Assembly (NCBI GenBank): GCA_963675135.1
Contig: OY776128.1
Span: forward strand, 71,120,670-71,184,669
Reading direction: 5' to 3'
Length of the DNA: 64,000 nucleotides
Source of the DNA: Galeopsis tetrahit
Taxonomy: Eukaryota; Streptophyta; Magnoliopsida; Lamiales; Lamiaceae
This document shows, one piece after another, positions 21,914 through 33,500 of this stretch. The stretch's first letter is position 1. Every line of letters starts with the position of its first letter. Under the pieces are notes generated by a model. It did not search any database, had not been told where the DNA came from, and saw only the letters and a list, made by a program, of their open reading frames with translations. The translations under genes were made by a program, and so were the position numbers.

Positions 21914-23214
21914 CAAGGATCACCTCCATTTGGGTGTTAGTCGCCATTGCTGCGTTGCACAATCTCGAAATACACCAAATGGACGTTAAGACGACGTTTC
22001 TTAATGGTGAGATGGATGCTGAAATATACATGGAGCAACCTGAAGGATATATTGCTCCTGGAAACGAGAAAAAGGTGTGCAATCTCGTTCGATCACTGTA
22101 TGGACATAAGCAAGCTCCAAAACAGTGGCACTTGAAATTTGACAGTACAATGCTGTCAAATGGGTTTCGAATTAACGAATGCGATAAGTGTGTGTATGTG
22201 AAGGATACACCTAATGGATTTGTTATTCTGTGCTTATATGTCGATGACATGTTAATCATGAGTAACAATCACAATATCATCGTTAATACGAAGAACATGT
22301 TAAGTATAAACTTTGACATGAAATACATGGGACTAGCAGATGTGATTCTTGGAAACAAGATAGAGAAAACGTCCAATGGAATTTCCTTGACACAATCTCA
22401 CTATGTGGAGAAGGTACTAAAGCAATTTAAAGCCTTTGACGATCCACCTGCTAAGACACCTTTGGAACTCAATGTTCACTTGAAAAAGAATAGAGGAGAA
22501 CCAGTGGCTCAACTGGAATACGCAAGGATCATTGGAAGTGTGATGTACATCACGAACTGTACACGCCCTGATCTTGCATGTTCGGTAAACAAGTTGAGTC
22601 AATACACGAAGAATCCAAGTCATGAGCACTGGAAAGCGTTGAAAAGGGTATCACGATACTTGAAGTACATCATTGATTATGGGCTTCACTACACAAGACA
22701 TCCAGCTGTAGTCGAAGGATACAGTGATGCAAATTTGATATCAGACACGAAAGACTCGCTGTCCACCAGTGGATATGTATTCACTATTGGAGGAGCAGCA
22801 GTGTCGTGGAGGTCCAAGAAACAAACGTGTATTACTCGTTCCACAATGGAATCAGAATTTATAGCGTTAGACCTAGCCGCTGCAGAGGCTGAATGGTTGC
22901 GTAATTTTCTGGAAGACATTCCATGTTGGAAAAAGTCGGTACCTGCGGTGACGGTACACTGTGACAGTCAAGCTGCCATTGGGAGAGCTACGAATGTCAT
23001 GTACAACGGAAAGTCGAGACACATACGTCGTCGACACAACTCCGTTAGAGAATTGATCTCCACTGGAGTAATGTCCATTGATTATGTCAATACGAAGGAC
23101 AATATAGCGGATCCGCTCACGAAAAGCATAAATCGAGATCAATTGGACAAGCTGGTAGAAGGAATGGGTCTAAAACCCACAATAAAAACCAAAGCAGTGG
23201 TAACCCAACCATGA
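21910..23214 (+). pseudogene. Copia pol, reverse transcriptase and RNase H
   Basis: The open frame of 434 codons contains HQMDVKTTFLNGEMDAEIYM, SLYGHKQAPKQWH and the catalytic LCLYVDDMLI. RNase H motifs follow: GYSDANLISD, STMESEFIAL, HCDSQAAIGRA and SRHIRRRHNSVREL, then the end IADPLTKSIN...GMGLKP. It is intact over its length, but disconnected from the upstream pol by a frameshift and lacking gag, so it is classed as part of a dead element. Confidence 0.92.
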
Positions 23215-23710
23215 TGACTGGAGATCCCAAGAACTTGGTTCAATGGGAAAACGAAGTTGTGGAGGTTAGTGAGAAAACACTTGAAAAATATGACTATTCC
23301 GGACAGCACTATCTCAAGTGTTAACGACCCGTAAGATGTGGTAAAGGCTGAGTCTTGGACTCTTAATAATTCCTAGAGTATAACAGGATACTTGAGAGGA
23401 AGTTACCTATATAAATGAGAAGTGAGGGCCGCTTCGACCAAACATTTATGAAGTACAAAGGACGTCCATGGCCAAAACGGACAAAAACGTGAGAACGATA
23501 CGAAGACGAGATCAAAGTGTGCTGACACTGTTGTCTAGGTATACACTATGGTGGAATAGTTCAAGGCATCGCGTCCACTAAGCCGCCGGTATATCCGATA
23601 GTGTTTGGCTACGGAAAGTTCAAGGCCAAAAACCACTTATCCGGACGCACGGAGATCTCACTCGAACTGAACACTGAGTCTGATGTTGTATAGATACGAT
23701 TTTCACTCAT

Positions 23711-23719
23711 GTGGGGGAT
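23711..23719 (+). promoter_or_regulatory. Polypurine tract of the copia element
   Basis: GTGGGGGAT stands directly before the 3' LTR, as in plant copia elements. Confidence 0.8.
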
Positions 23720-24774
23720 TGTTGGAATTAATGGGAATTAATTGGGTTTTGACACCCTTATCTAATTTAATTAATTAGACGGACTAAACGTTAATTAAGA
23801 AATAATTGAACGTGACATAGTCGATCTACTCGCGGAGTAGATGAACGTGGTATATTTAATATCTCAAAACCGAGTTAAGGTGAGTGAGAAATTAATTGTA
23901 GAAGTTGAAGGGTTTCAACTTGGAAGTTTGAGAATGTGGGAAATTGTCCCACATAGGAAACCTACAAAACATTTATGATGTATAAATGTATTGAAGTAGC
24001 ATGGTAGTTCAACTATCTAAAAGAGGTACACTCATCTAAGAGCCACACGCGCGCGCGCCCGCCCGTCCGGCCGGCTCGGCTCGGCAATTGGTCTTTGGGG
24101 CCCGCCTATCTTTTTGCAGACCCAAAAACTCCGAAAAGCCCAACTCAGGAATGGGCTCGGCCCATTCGAATTACTTCAAGAATATTCCAGAATCATCTGG
24201 AAATCTCAAACTTGGTCTTCAAGATTGAATCTTCAAGACTTATCCACGTACGAGATATTATCTCAACCGCTTCGATATTTTCGAGATATATGCCCATAAA
24301 TCGGGCCTGGGCCCACGCGTTGCTGAAATTCGCCCCTCAACCTTTTATTCTCCTCTCGTCCCTACACAGTGTACTGAGCTACCGAAAGCATTACACTGTT
24401 CTTTCTTGTGACGGATTAATATCCGAAGAGTGTTCAGTTCGTAACTAAGTACGTTCGCCGATACTTCTTACACAGTGGTGCTACTGTGTATTAAGTGAAA
24501 GTCGTTTTACCTTTGGGAACGGAACGCCGTAACAGTCGAGCACTATCCTGGGCGTATTCTGTTCTGCGGGAAAAGGGATTCCCTTGACTCGACTTATTTG
24601 AGGTATTCTGTGTTTTTCTGTTTATTCTGATATTTTTGATATTGCACTTTACACTATTCTGTTCTGCGGGAAAAGGGATTCCCTTGACTCGACTTATTTG
24701 AGGTATTCTGTGTTTTTCTGTTTATTCTGATATTTTTGATATTGCACTTTACACGGCGTAAACCGGAACCAACA
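23720..24774 (+). repeat. 3' LTR of the copia element, with internal 100-bp duplication
   Basis: 1055 bp. The block from TATTCTGTTCTGCGGG to CACTTTACAC is present twice in tandem (24555-24654 and 24655-24754). It also retains blocks absent from the 5' LTR (about 24236-24320 and 24390-24422). Confidence 0.92.
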
Positions 24775-24963
24775 AGTTAATCAGAAATTAGAAGGTTTCT
24801 TCTCCCCTAATTCTCCCCCTGCCGACGATTGTGAACTTGCCGTATTTCACATTGTTTGCTGCTGCTTATTTCCTATTGTATTCATCTACTTTCAATTTAT
24901 GTACCGTAAATGCGAAACTATTTTGATGTGTATTGGGTTTTGAGTACCCTTGTACTCTGCAAT

Positions 24964-25071
24964 TTTGATTACAAGTTAAATACCCACCGCTTTTCCCCTC
25001 CCCATGACTCGAACCCAGGACCTAAGGCCTAGGTAGTGGTGCTCTAACCACTTGAGCTATCCCACTTTGTC
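24964..25071 (-). mobile_element. tRNA-derived SINE, copy 2
   Basis: The minus strand has GATAGCTCAAGTGGTTAGAG (A box) and GGGTTCGAGTCATGG (B box), as in a Pol III promoter from a tRNA. A perfect 18-bp duplication acccttgtactctgcaat is at 24946-24963 and 25072-25089. Confidence 0.88.
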
Positions 25072-25487
25072 ACCCTTGTACTCTGCAATGAAAATCTTAT
25101 TTACTGATAAAAAAAAAAAAAAAAAAAAACGCAAGGTGTGAAAACAGATTTTGGATTAATGGTTTTAAATTAAAATAGATGTAAGTATTATTATGATTAT
25201 CATTAATGATTTCAAATTAAAAAATGAAGATACGTTTTTTTATTTTTTTAATTATATAAGGGTAAAAATGTAATTTTAAAATTATATATTTTAATTAATT
25301 AAATTAAATATAAAAATACACATACGATGAATATATACAACACATTATACAAAAGGTAACAGATCATCAAATTTAAACTTTTAGATTTAAATTTTAATGG
25401 CTCAAATTAACTGACTAAGATAAGGTAGTCATTACGACATCATACGACACTCTGACTATATGTAGAAGGTCCTTACTCAGATGAACA

Positions 25488-26222
25488 ATTCTTACGGTAG
25501 TCACATTTTACAAAGTGACTACATAGTCACTTTATCGAATTGCGCCATGTGGCGTCGTAAACGTCGTAATGATCTGCTACCTGTTATACAGGTTTAAGTT
25601 ATTTTTATCATTATTTAAATTGTATTTTGTTATTTACTATATTACCCTTCTTTTATTTAAATTATTTATAAGAAAGTTTAATTTATAAAAAATAATAAAA
25701 TTACTATCCTACCCTTTTAATACAAATATTATAATTTTAAATTTAAAAAATGAAATAAACAAATTCCAGAATATTACATTACTGTCTTCTCCACAACCAC
25801 ATCGGGTTTTATGTTTCTAAGACTTAATGATTTTAATTCCTTTAAATTATAATTTGATTTATTTTTTATTAATTAATTGATTTGATTTATTCTTTTGTTA
25901 TTAATAACATAAGGGTAAATATGTAATTTTAACATTATATATTTTAATTACATTAACAAAAATATAATAAATTATTTTATTGTATAAGGATAAAAATGTA
26001 ATTTTACAATAATATATTTTAATTAATTTAATTTAAATGAAAATACAAATTTATGACACATTACGACACATTACGACGATACATACCGTAAAATTTACAA
26101 AAGGTAACAGGTCATCAAATTTAAACCTTTAGATTAGATTTTTAATGGCTTAGATTAACTGACTAAGGTAGTCATTACGACACGTTACGACACCCTGACT
26201 ACTGGTAAAAGGTCCCTACTAA
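25488..26222. mobile_element. Repeat element copy 2
   Basis: It has the same left block (ATTCTTACGGTAGTCAC...TTATACAGGTTTAAGTTATT) and right block (GGTAACAGGTCATCAAATTT...GTAGTCATTACGACAC...AAGGTCCCTACT) as the interrupted copy, and starts about 10 bp after that copy ends. No ORF. Confidence 0.65.
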
Positions 26223-26284
26223 GAAATAATAACATACTTTTTTTTGGAATCAATTATATTGGACGATTGATTAATGTTTCAAAA

Positions 26285-27215
26285 CTAATTTTAGAATGAG
26301 ATAAAATAAATCCTATAAGTTTTAACTTTACAAAATACATCCTACATCTTATACAAGCTATTAATTTTAGTCCTTTTTTAAATCTATTTTAGTCCAGTTT
26401 AAACTCCAATTTTGATCATTTAAATATAATAAAATCTAAAAACTTTAATAAAATTTGAAAAAAATACTAATTTTAATGTATATTTTTTTTAAAACATCAT
26501 TAAAATATTTTTTAAAATTAAATAAAAACATCATTAAAATCTGAATTATTCTCGAATTCTACCTAGCCATTTTTTCCTAATTAATTAAAAATATAAAAAT
26601 CCAAAAAAAAAAAGAAAAATATATACTAAAATCTAGAAATTTGAAAGAAGTTTATAAATATGTATTAAAAAAAAGGACAACTCCAACCCCCGTCATATTC
26701 CCCAAATGTAAATTATATTGTCATAATGATGAAATATTCATATTTGAATTTATTTTTAAAATTTACCTATGATTTATATTATATTTTTTTGATTTATCAA
26801 TATAATAAAAAAAATTAGAATTATTTCATTTTAAAATTTTTATATTTCTGTTTTTTAAAATTTAATATCTTCATAATTTTTTGACAAAAAAAATTCTTGT
26901 TTTAAATAAATATATTTGGTACTAATATTATTTTGCTAAAATGTAGATTTATTTATGATTTATATAATAATTTTTATATTTTATTTTGTTGGTTTTTAAT
27001 TATTTTATTTTATTAAATATTTTTTGTCAAATTTTATTAAAGTTTTTAGATTTTAATATATTTAAAGGATGAAAATTGGAGTTTAAACTTAAAGGACTAA
27101 AATAGATTTTAAAAAGGATTAAAAATAATAACTTATAAGATGTAGAATGTATTTTATAGAGTTAAAACTTAAAGGATATATTTTGGAATCACACAAACTC
27201 TTATAGGACTAAAAA
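26285..27215. mobile_element. Long-terminal-repeat-inverted element, second copy
   Basis: TAAGTTTTAACTTTACAAAA near 26317 and the inverted matching block near 27170-27200 (ACTTAAAGGATATATTTTGG), with TTATTAATTTTAGTCC-type sequence inside, mirror the element at 8786-10168. The left tip is altered. The interior is AT-rich without ORFs. Confidence 0.55.
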
Positions 27216-27539
27216 AAAATATTTCCTCTCATGTGGATGACGAAACGAAACAACACACTTTATAAATTTGGGTTGCGTCAAATCAAACCTACTGTGGTTT
27301 AAAAATGTTGTGGCAAATTCAGTTGTGATTTAAAAGTGATATCATTTCATGAAATTATTTCATTAGGCAAAAGTATGCTCACGCGATTTAAACTCAATTA
27401 AACATTTTAGGAAGAATCACACACGATTTTACATCATAAACACTTTTAACTCTATCAAGTACAATATCATTTCATGAAATTATATATTTTTAAAAGGCAT
27501 TACATTCTTTTATTTATTTGCAAGAATTACAAGAATCAT

Positions 27540-27975
27540 AAAAAAAAAAAGTTGGAGGCTCGAGGCTCAAAAAAGACCTTGATGCCCGAGCAATAGAGTG
27601 TGTCATAGTATTGACGAATCAAGAAACAAAACGAATAACCCAACCGTTGAATTGGTTCCATAAATTAAAACAACCTTGAACATAATCATCAAAAGCCGTA
27701 GCGGCGTCTGAAGCTTCGTTGATTACGTCCACAACTCGATCCCTTCGCATCCGACTCCACTAATTCCACCCACTCGAATCCTAACCCCTTCACCCAAGAC
27801 AACGCCTCGTGTATCCCAATAACCTAAGCCTCATCCACTCGAAAACTCCCAGGGAAGGGTGAGATTGCGAACAATCATCCCGACCCCAGTTTCACGTGAG
27901 TCGTTAAAAAGGGCTGCATCAACGTTAATTTTGACAAACCCATCGGCCGGGCGATGCCATTTCTGGGACATAATT
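27540..27975 (-). pseudogene. LINE RNase H-like C-terminal remnant
   Basis: The minus strand reads WHRPADGFVKINVDAALFND, then VGMIVRN, EALSWVKG, an ESDAK-like piece and AFDDYVQGCFNLWNQFNGWV, followed by MTHSIARASRSF. These are motifs of the RNase H-like domain at the end of plant L1-type LINE polyproteins. It is broken by at least two stops and frameshifts. Confidence 0.75.
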
Positions 27976-28443
27976 GTGCGCACCTAAAACTTATTAAGAA
28001 CAATTTAAATAGTAATAGTCTTCAATATTCATTTTAAAGAAATTAATTAAGAGTATAATTTATTTATTATTTATTTTGAATTACATTAAAAATATAATAA
28101 GTAGTCGTTAATTTTACATGTATTTTGGATATGAGGAAGAATATTATTTGATCCCAAAATTCTGTAAAACAATTTAGAGACTATAATAAATAAGTTTTGG
28201 TGTTAGATTTTTGTGTTAAAATAATTACTCCGTAAATTGGAGTGATGAGTTGGCAGTTGATGATGAGCGGAGAATTTGTCCACAACTTGTCCTGTCCGAT
28301 CACGCTCTTCCCGCCTTTCTTTTCTCTTTCTATCATCTTCTTCTTCTTCATCATTTATTTTTTTTATCTCCATTATTTTCATGCAGTTTGATCGAATATC
28401 TTCTTGAAACAGAAAACAAAGAAAATTAATAAATAAAGGAAAG

Positions 28444-29681
28444 ATGAATGACGCTGATGTATCGAAGCAAATACAGCAGATGGTTAGATTTATAAGACAG
28501 GAAGCCCAAGAAAAAGCCAATGAAATCTCTGTCTCAGCTGAAGAGGTCTCTATTTCTTTAATTCTACCACATATGATTATAAATTACATGATTTTTGCCA
28601 TCATTCTTGTTTAATTTTGTGGTTCAATATTTATTTCTCCTGATTTAATTATTTACAACCTAGAATTTGTTATTTTATTTGAAATCTCAAATGTGTTTGT
28701 CTCAGGATGTGTTTTAAATCCTACTATATATAACTCAGTCAGTCTACTCAATAAAATCATACTCTCTGTTTCTTGTGAGATGGTTAAAATTCATAAAAAG
28801 GAAAATGTGTAAAGATTAATAAATTAATTGTTACGGTTTTAAATGGAATGATTAAGTATTGGGGTGCCAGGAATTCAACATTGAGAAATTGCAACTAGTT
28901 GAAGCTGAAAAAAAGAAAGTAAAACAAGATTATGAGCGCAAGACAAAGCAGGTGGAAGTTCGTAAGAAGATGTAAGCCATCAATTTCTATTATATCTTGT
29001 TTGGTCCATGGAAATTGGAATTATATATGCAACTGCTGCAAAGTTACATTATGAGTGTGCAGTGAGTACTCGGTGCAGCTTAACGCGGCGCGTATTAAGG
29101 TGCTTCAAGCTCAAGATGATGTGGTCAATGACATGAAAGAAACTGCAAGGAAGAAGCTACTCAATCTCTCTGATGATAAAACTGCTTATAAAACTCTTCT
29201 CAAAGGCTTGATTGTTCAGGTAATTAAACCTCATCTTCTTAATATATCTGCTACTCACTTAATCAATCAATCGTGTTCCAGAGTCTAGTACGATTGAAGG
29301 AGCCATCCGTGCTTCTGAGATGTCGAGAGATGGATTTGAATCTAGTAAACTCGGTTTTGGAGGACGCAAAGTGCGAGTATGCTAAGAAAGCCGGAGTACA
29401 GGCCCCGACAGTTGTCGTCGACCAAGTATACCTCCCACCTCCTCCTGATGGGACAAACTCCATTGGTGTTGGTCCTACCTGGTGAGTCCTCATGTCATTC
29501 TGCTGTAGCTTCACACTCCTCATTTGTTTCCTCATTTCTTCTTTTCTTTGGCCAAAGCTCTGGAGGGGTGGTTTTGGCATCTCGAGATGGAAAGATCGTA
29601 TTTCAGAACACTCTCGATGCTCGACTCGACGTCATCTTCCGCAAGAAACTTCCCGAGATTCGCAAGCATCTCTGCGGCTAA
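28444..29681 (+). CDS. VHA-E: V-type proton ATPase subunit E
   Basis: Subunit E forms the peripheral stalks, with subunit G, of the vacuolar/endomembrane V-ATPase, holding the catalytic head against rotation. Exons are 28444-28545, 28871-28971, 29063-29219, 29282-29481 and 29558-29681, all with GT-AG borders. The joined frame is 684 nt, 227 residues, close to the usual about 230. The product starts MNDADVSKQIQQMVRFIRQE, has the long charged helix through EFNIEKLQLVEAEKKKVKQD, then KIEYSVQLNAARIKVLQAQD, RLKEPSVLLRCR, VYLPPPPDG and SGGVVLASRDGKIVFQNTLD, and ends ARLDVIFRKKLPEIRKHLCG. All family hallmarks are present and unbroken. It converges on the KH gene. Confidence 0.96.
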
Positions 29682-30534
29682 ATGCACATGAATTTGGAAT
29701 GAAGGCTAGGCTGCCTGCCGGGTGACTATTTTAATTTTTTGGATCATTGTCCCAAATGTAATGCTCCTTTATGATTTTACTACTTTTGGAAATAATGCAC
29801 GAACAATTAATTTGATTCATTCAGAAATAAACGCACTTCATGCAGGTGTTATTTTCTCAATTCTCACAATAAAATCATCTCACAAGAGGCATCTCAAATT
29901 GTTTAGGATATATATAGCGGACATACAGAATTATGCATCCATAAATACACACAAATCAACTATACATGTACGGCAACTAGTGCAACTGACCGATGCAGAC
30001 CCTGATCCTGCATTTTTATTTTTATTTTGACAAATCATAATGCAATAAGTTCACACCTGAAGAAACAGAAGTAGTAGCAACACATACGGATAACGAGATT
30101 TTAATCGATTACATGATCAAGACTTGCATTTTAGAATGACACGCATTTGCACTCACCTTTATATCTAGATAACCTGAAAATAATCGAATCAATATGGAAT
30201 GATAATTATCGACATGGGCCCTAAAAAAAATATCTACGAAACCAGACTTATAAATCAACTCTGTACCCATAATAACACATCTCACACGAACGCATTTTTC
30301 AACAACTGACACGAAAAAACCTGGTTTAAAACCAACACATAGGATAACCTGTTTTTCTTTTAGACACGCTGTTCATGTATCCATGTAAAAGAAAAAACCC
30401 ATGCAAAAAACTCGACCTCATATCCCGTTTACCCTTTGCATATGTGGTGTATCATAATGTGGATACGATGTAGTTCAAAGGTATACCCATGCATGATTCA
30501 GGACAAAAATTCTTTGAAGAGGTTGTAGATTATC
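29682..30534. other. Convergent intergenic region
   Basis: It holds the 3' ends of the V-ATPase E gene (plus) and of the KH gene (minus). No further gene or repeat is recognised. Confidence 0.5.
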
Positions 30535-33500
30535 TCAAAGTCCCGTTTTTGCACGTTTCATACCAGCGGAATTGAAAGGCGAGACGCTGCCACTTGGTCC
30601 AGGGCTCTCTTCTCTAAGATTTGAATTTATCAAAGCAAGCTCGCGTAATTGTTGTCTCTTTATAAAATCTTGGGACTCATCCTGCACAAAAGCAACATCA
30701 GATTTAGAACATGATCATGGCACAACATATAAACTCTAACTCATGTATGATTAAAGTTAAATACTGGTATCATTTGAAATTAACACAAATGATATATACA
30801 AGGACCAATAACACAAACAAAATTTAACACTAATGTTTACAAATGAAATTATATGGACTAAAAAAATCGTATGAAAACAAAAATAGTCTGAATACTTCAA
30901 CACCAAAAATTGGTTGGAAATTATACCACAGGCTTCAGCAATTCTTCAATTATCTCCTGTGCTTGCCTCAGTCTCATATCAACGATATTGGCTGGTAAAT
31001 CAGCCTCAATGAGTATATGAAGTGGTTCATTAAGGTGTTCATAACCAGGTCGTCCACGTAGCTTGTCTTCCTGCAAATTGACGAATGTAGCCATTGATTG
31101 AAAAGAATAAAAATTGCTAGACATACATAACTATATAAAAAAAGAGCTAGTCTTGAGTGAGAGTCGTGAGACCGTCTGACGGATCTCCCTTGACCCCATA
31201 TAAAAAAAGTGATAATGTTTAAGTAAAAAGTGAGAGTCACTTTTGTTAAAAACATTATCACTTTTTTGGCGAACATAAAATCTGAGAAAAAAAATGGATT
31301 GTCCAACCCAAAAATCTGGAATATGGATCAAAAGGGATTCGTCTCACGGAAAAAACCCCTTGAGATGGTCTCACACAATTTTTTGTCATAAAAAAACATT
31401 AGCATTTGTATATCAATTGCATAACTTAATGAAAAAGAAGAGTAAAATAAAGCTACCTTATCAATGTCCTTTATTGAGCCTTTCCCTCTAATATACACCC
31501 GGCAACCTGTAGTGACTTCAACTCGTTTCAGTGAATTTCCTCTTGGGCCCAAAAGTCGCCCTACAAAATTGAACTACCAAACAACAGGAATACTAATTAA
31601 GAAAGTTTGGAGGAAATGAAGCATTTTGTCCGTAAAGAACAAGACAAGCTTTGATGCATCAATGAAAATTAATATAGCCAGCTCACTGAGAGATCTTACG
31701 TTAGGATAGTTGTCCACAGGAATTTCTAAGCGCAAAATCCTTCTCACAGTGTACGAGCTTGGACTTGCAGGTGCTCCTTGCCAATCCATTGTCATTCCAT
31801 GGGGCCCACCCAATCTCTGAGTGTAACAAAGTAGAAGGTAATTTGTTAATTATGAAAAGAATAGGAAAAAAAAAACCCAGAAATATATAATGTTCTATGG
31901 GCAACACATATGATAAGTAGAACTTCACCTATTCAACACAAAAATATTATAGAATATTTAATTTGGGGTCGGTCTCATGTGATACGGGTTCACGTGAACT
32001 TTCTTCTTCAAAGTAATACCTTTTAGCATTTAAGTATCACATTTTAGCATAGGAAGTATCACTTTTTTAAAAAGTTTGATTTATGGGTTATTCTTCTCAA
32101 AATCACTAGATAATGATACTTTGTATGTTAAACAGTATTACTTTGTATGCTAAACTATATACCAAGTTCACCATAATGCTTCTATGAACCAGGTTCATAG
32201 AAGTTTTTGTTCTTAATGACTTTCCCCATAATGAAATGAGCCAAAAAAGACTCTTTGGAATTCATCACCATTACCAAGGCAAAGTGTAATTACAATAGTG
32301 CACATATGCAAACAAATTAGCAACTAAGACTACACAGACAAAACCGTGACCTATTGTCCGATACTACATGCAAAGTTCCAGATATCATAACCCATAATCA
32401 TGATTAGCATCCCTGAATATGCAGAATACATTACAAGCAGAAAATTAGCAAATATAATTACATAAATAACTGAAGCCACTCTCCAAACAAATGTACATCA
32501 ACGAAATCAAGAAAAGTAAAACTGAAATAATAATGGCAAACCAAATCAACATGTGCATGCAAGTTTTAGAAAGTATCTCTTAATCTATTAGCAACTGTAG
32601 GTTATTGTTAATGAAGAACACAGTTTCATCAAGCATAACACCCAAACACAGAACGTAGCAAACAGATTGTAAAGGTTTGTGACAATTGAGTGTTTTTTCT
32701 AGTAGTATCACCAAGTAGAGAGGGTGTTCTGTATTTTATGATCATATTCTAAAGCTTCTGTAAGGTTTTAAGCCATTTTCCATATAGATAAATATCAAAG
32801 TATGTTACCAATCCGATAAAAAAAAAAGGCCCAAGAAGAGTGAAGTTGTAATATATCACTATCCAGCTTTCCAATTTGCATTATTTATAAGATGATAATA
32901 AATTTCAAGACTCGATTTGCCCTCAAACATAAATTGCAAGTCAAGCATATTAAACACTCAGATCAAAACTGGACTAAGAGTTAACTCAGGATCCAGCATA
33001 AACATAGGCTCCAGTAATTTTACACCACTGATAACTTTAAGGAAACTAGTTGAGTTTAAGGCATTAGCATCTAGCTAAAAAAACATATTTTCCTGTAATT
33101 GTTTAGACTTCCATAAAAGTGTAGATTATCATGGACAATATAAACACATTTGAACCAATGCTATATTGAATCCAGCTTGATGAGAGCCAAAGTATCCAAT
33201 GGATAATAACAGAATTCTAGCTTGAACTGATACATTTGCTGTTGAATCTTGAATGACAGTATTCCCGGATAATCCTTGCATCTTTTTCATAATAAAGAAA
33301 GAAATATACACAAGAAACAATAAAAAGTGGAATTACTACTGTACTTTACTCAAAACGTATTATGCTCACAATTCCTAGCCCATTACCTACACAAAGCCAT
33401 GTTATTGCACAAAAATTGCAAACCGGAAGTTTACTGTTAATAACAGCAAGATTCAAACTTTCAAACAGCCATACATATTCTTTAAGTATATTCAAGAGTT

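Larger units (their letters stand above)
18725..24774 (+). mobile_element. Ty1/copia LTR retrotransposon, gag-deleted
   Basis: The LTRs are 18725-19579 and 23720-24774, both TGTTGG...CCAACA. A perfect 5-bp duplication AGTTA lies at 18720-18724 and 24775-24779. A polypurine tract GTGGGGGAT abuts the 3' LTR. The internal part holds integrase, reverse transcriptase and RNase H in copia order (integrase before reverse transcriptase). About 1.2 kb after the 5' LTR has no gag or protease, only imperfect repeats of a TCCATTGAGCT...GGCGCTT motif (19814, 20095, 20215). No Met-tRNA primer site is evident after the 5' LTR. It cannot transpose alone. Confidence 0.93.
18353..25478. mobile_element. Repeat element copy 1, interrupted by the copia element
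   Basis: The left part (18353-18724) begins GTAATTCTTACGGTAGT and contains TACAAAGTGACTA, CGTCGTAACGATCCTGTTAT and TTATTTACTATATTACCCTT. The right part (24775-25478) ends GGTAACAGATCATCAAATTT...GTAGTCATTACGACATC...GAAGGTCCTTACT. The same left and right blocks stand uninterrupted in copy 2 (25488-26222), which shows that one unit was split by the 6-kb copia insertion. The ends are weakly inverted. No ORF is recognised. Confidence 0.65.

Noticed and set aside
24991..25068. Possible tRNA gene on the minus strand
   Set aside because: A and B box sequences are good, but the acceptor stem does not pair and an 18-bp target duplication surrounds it; it is a SINE. The same holds for the other three copies.
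29263..29580. 105-codon antisense frame over V-ATPase E exons 4-5
   Set aside because: A shadow of the real gene on the other strand, which has all its family motifs and consistent splice sites.
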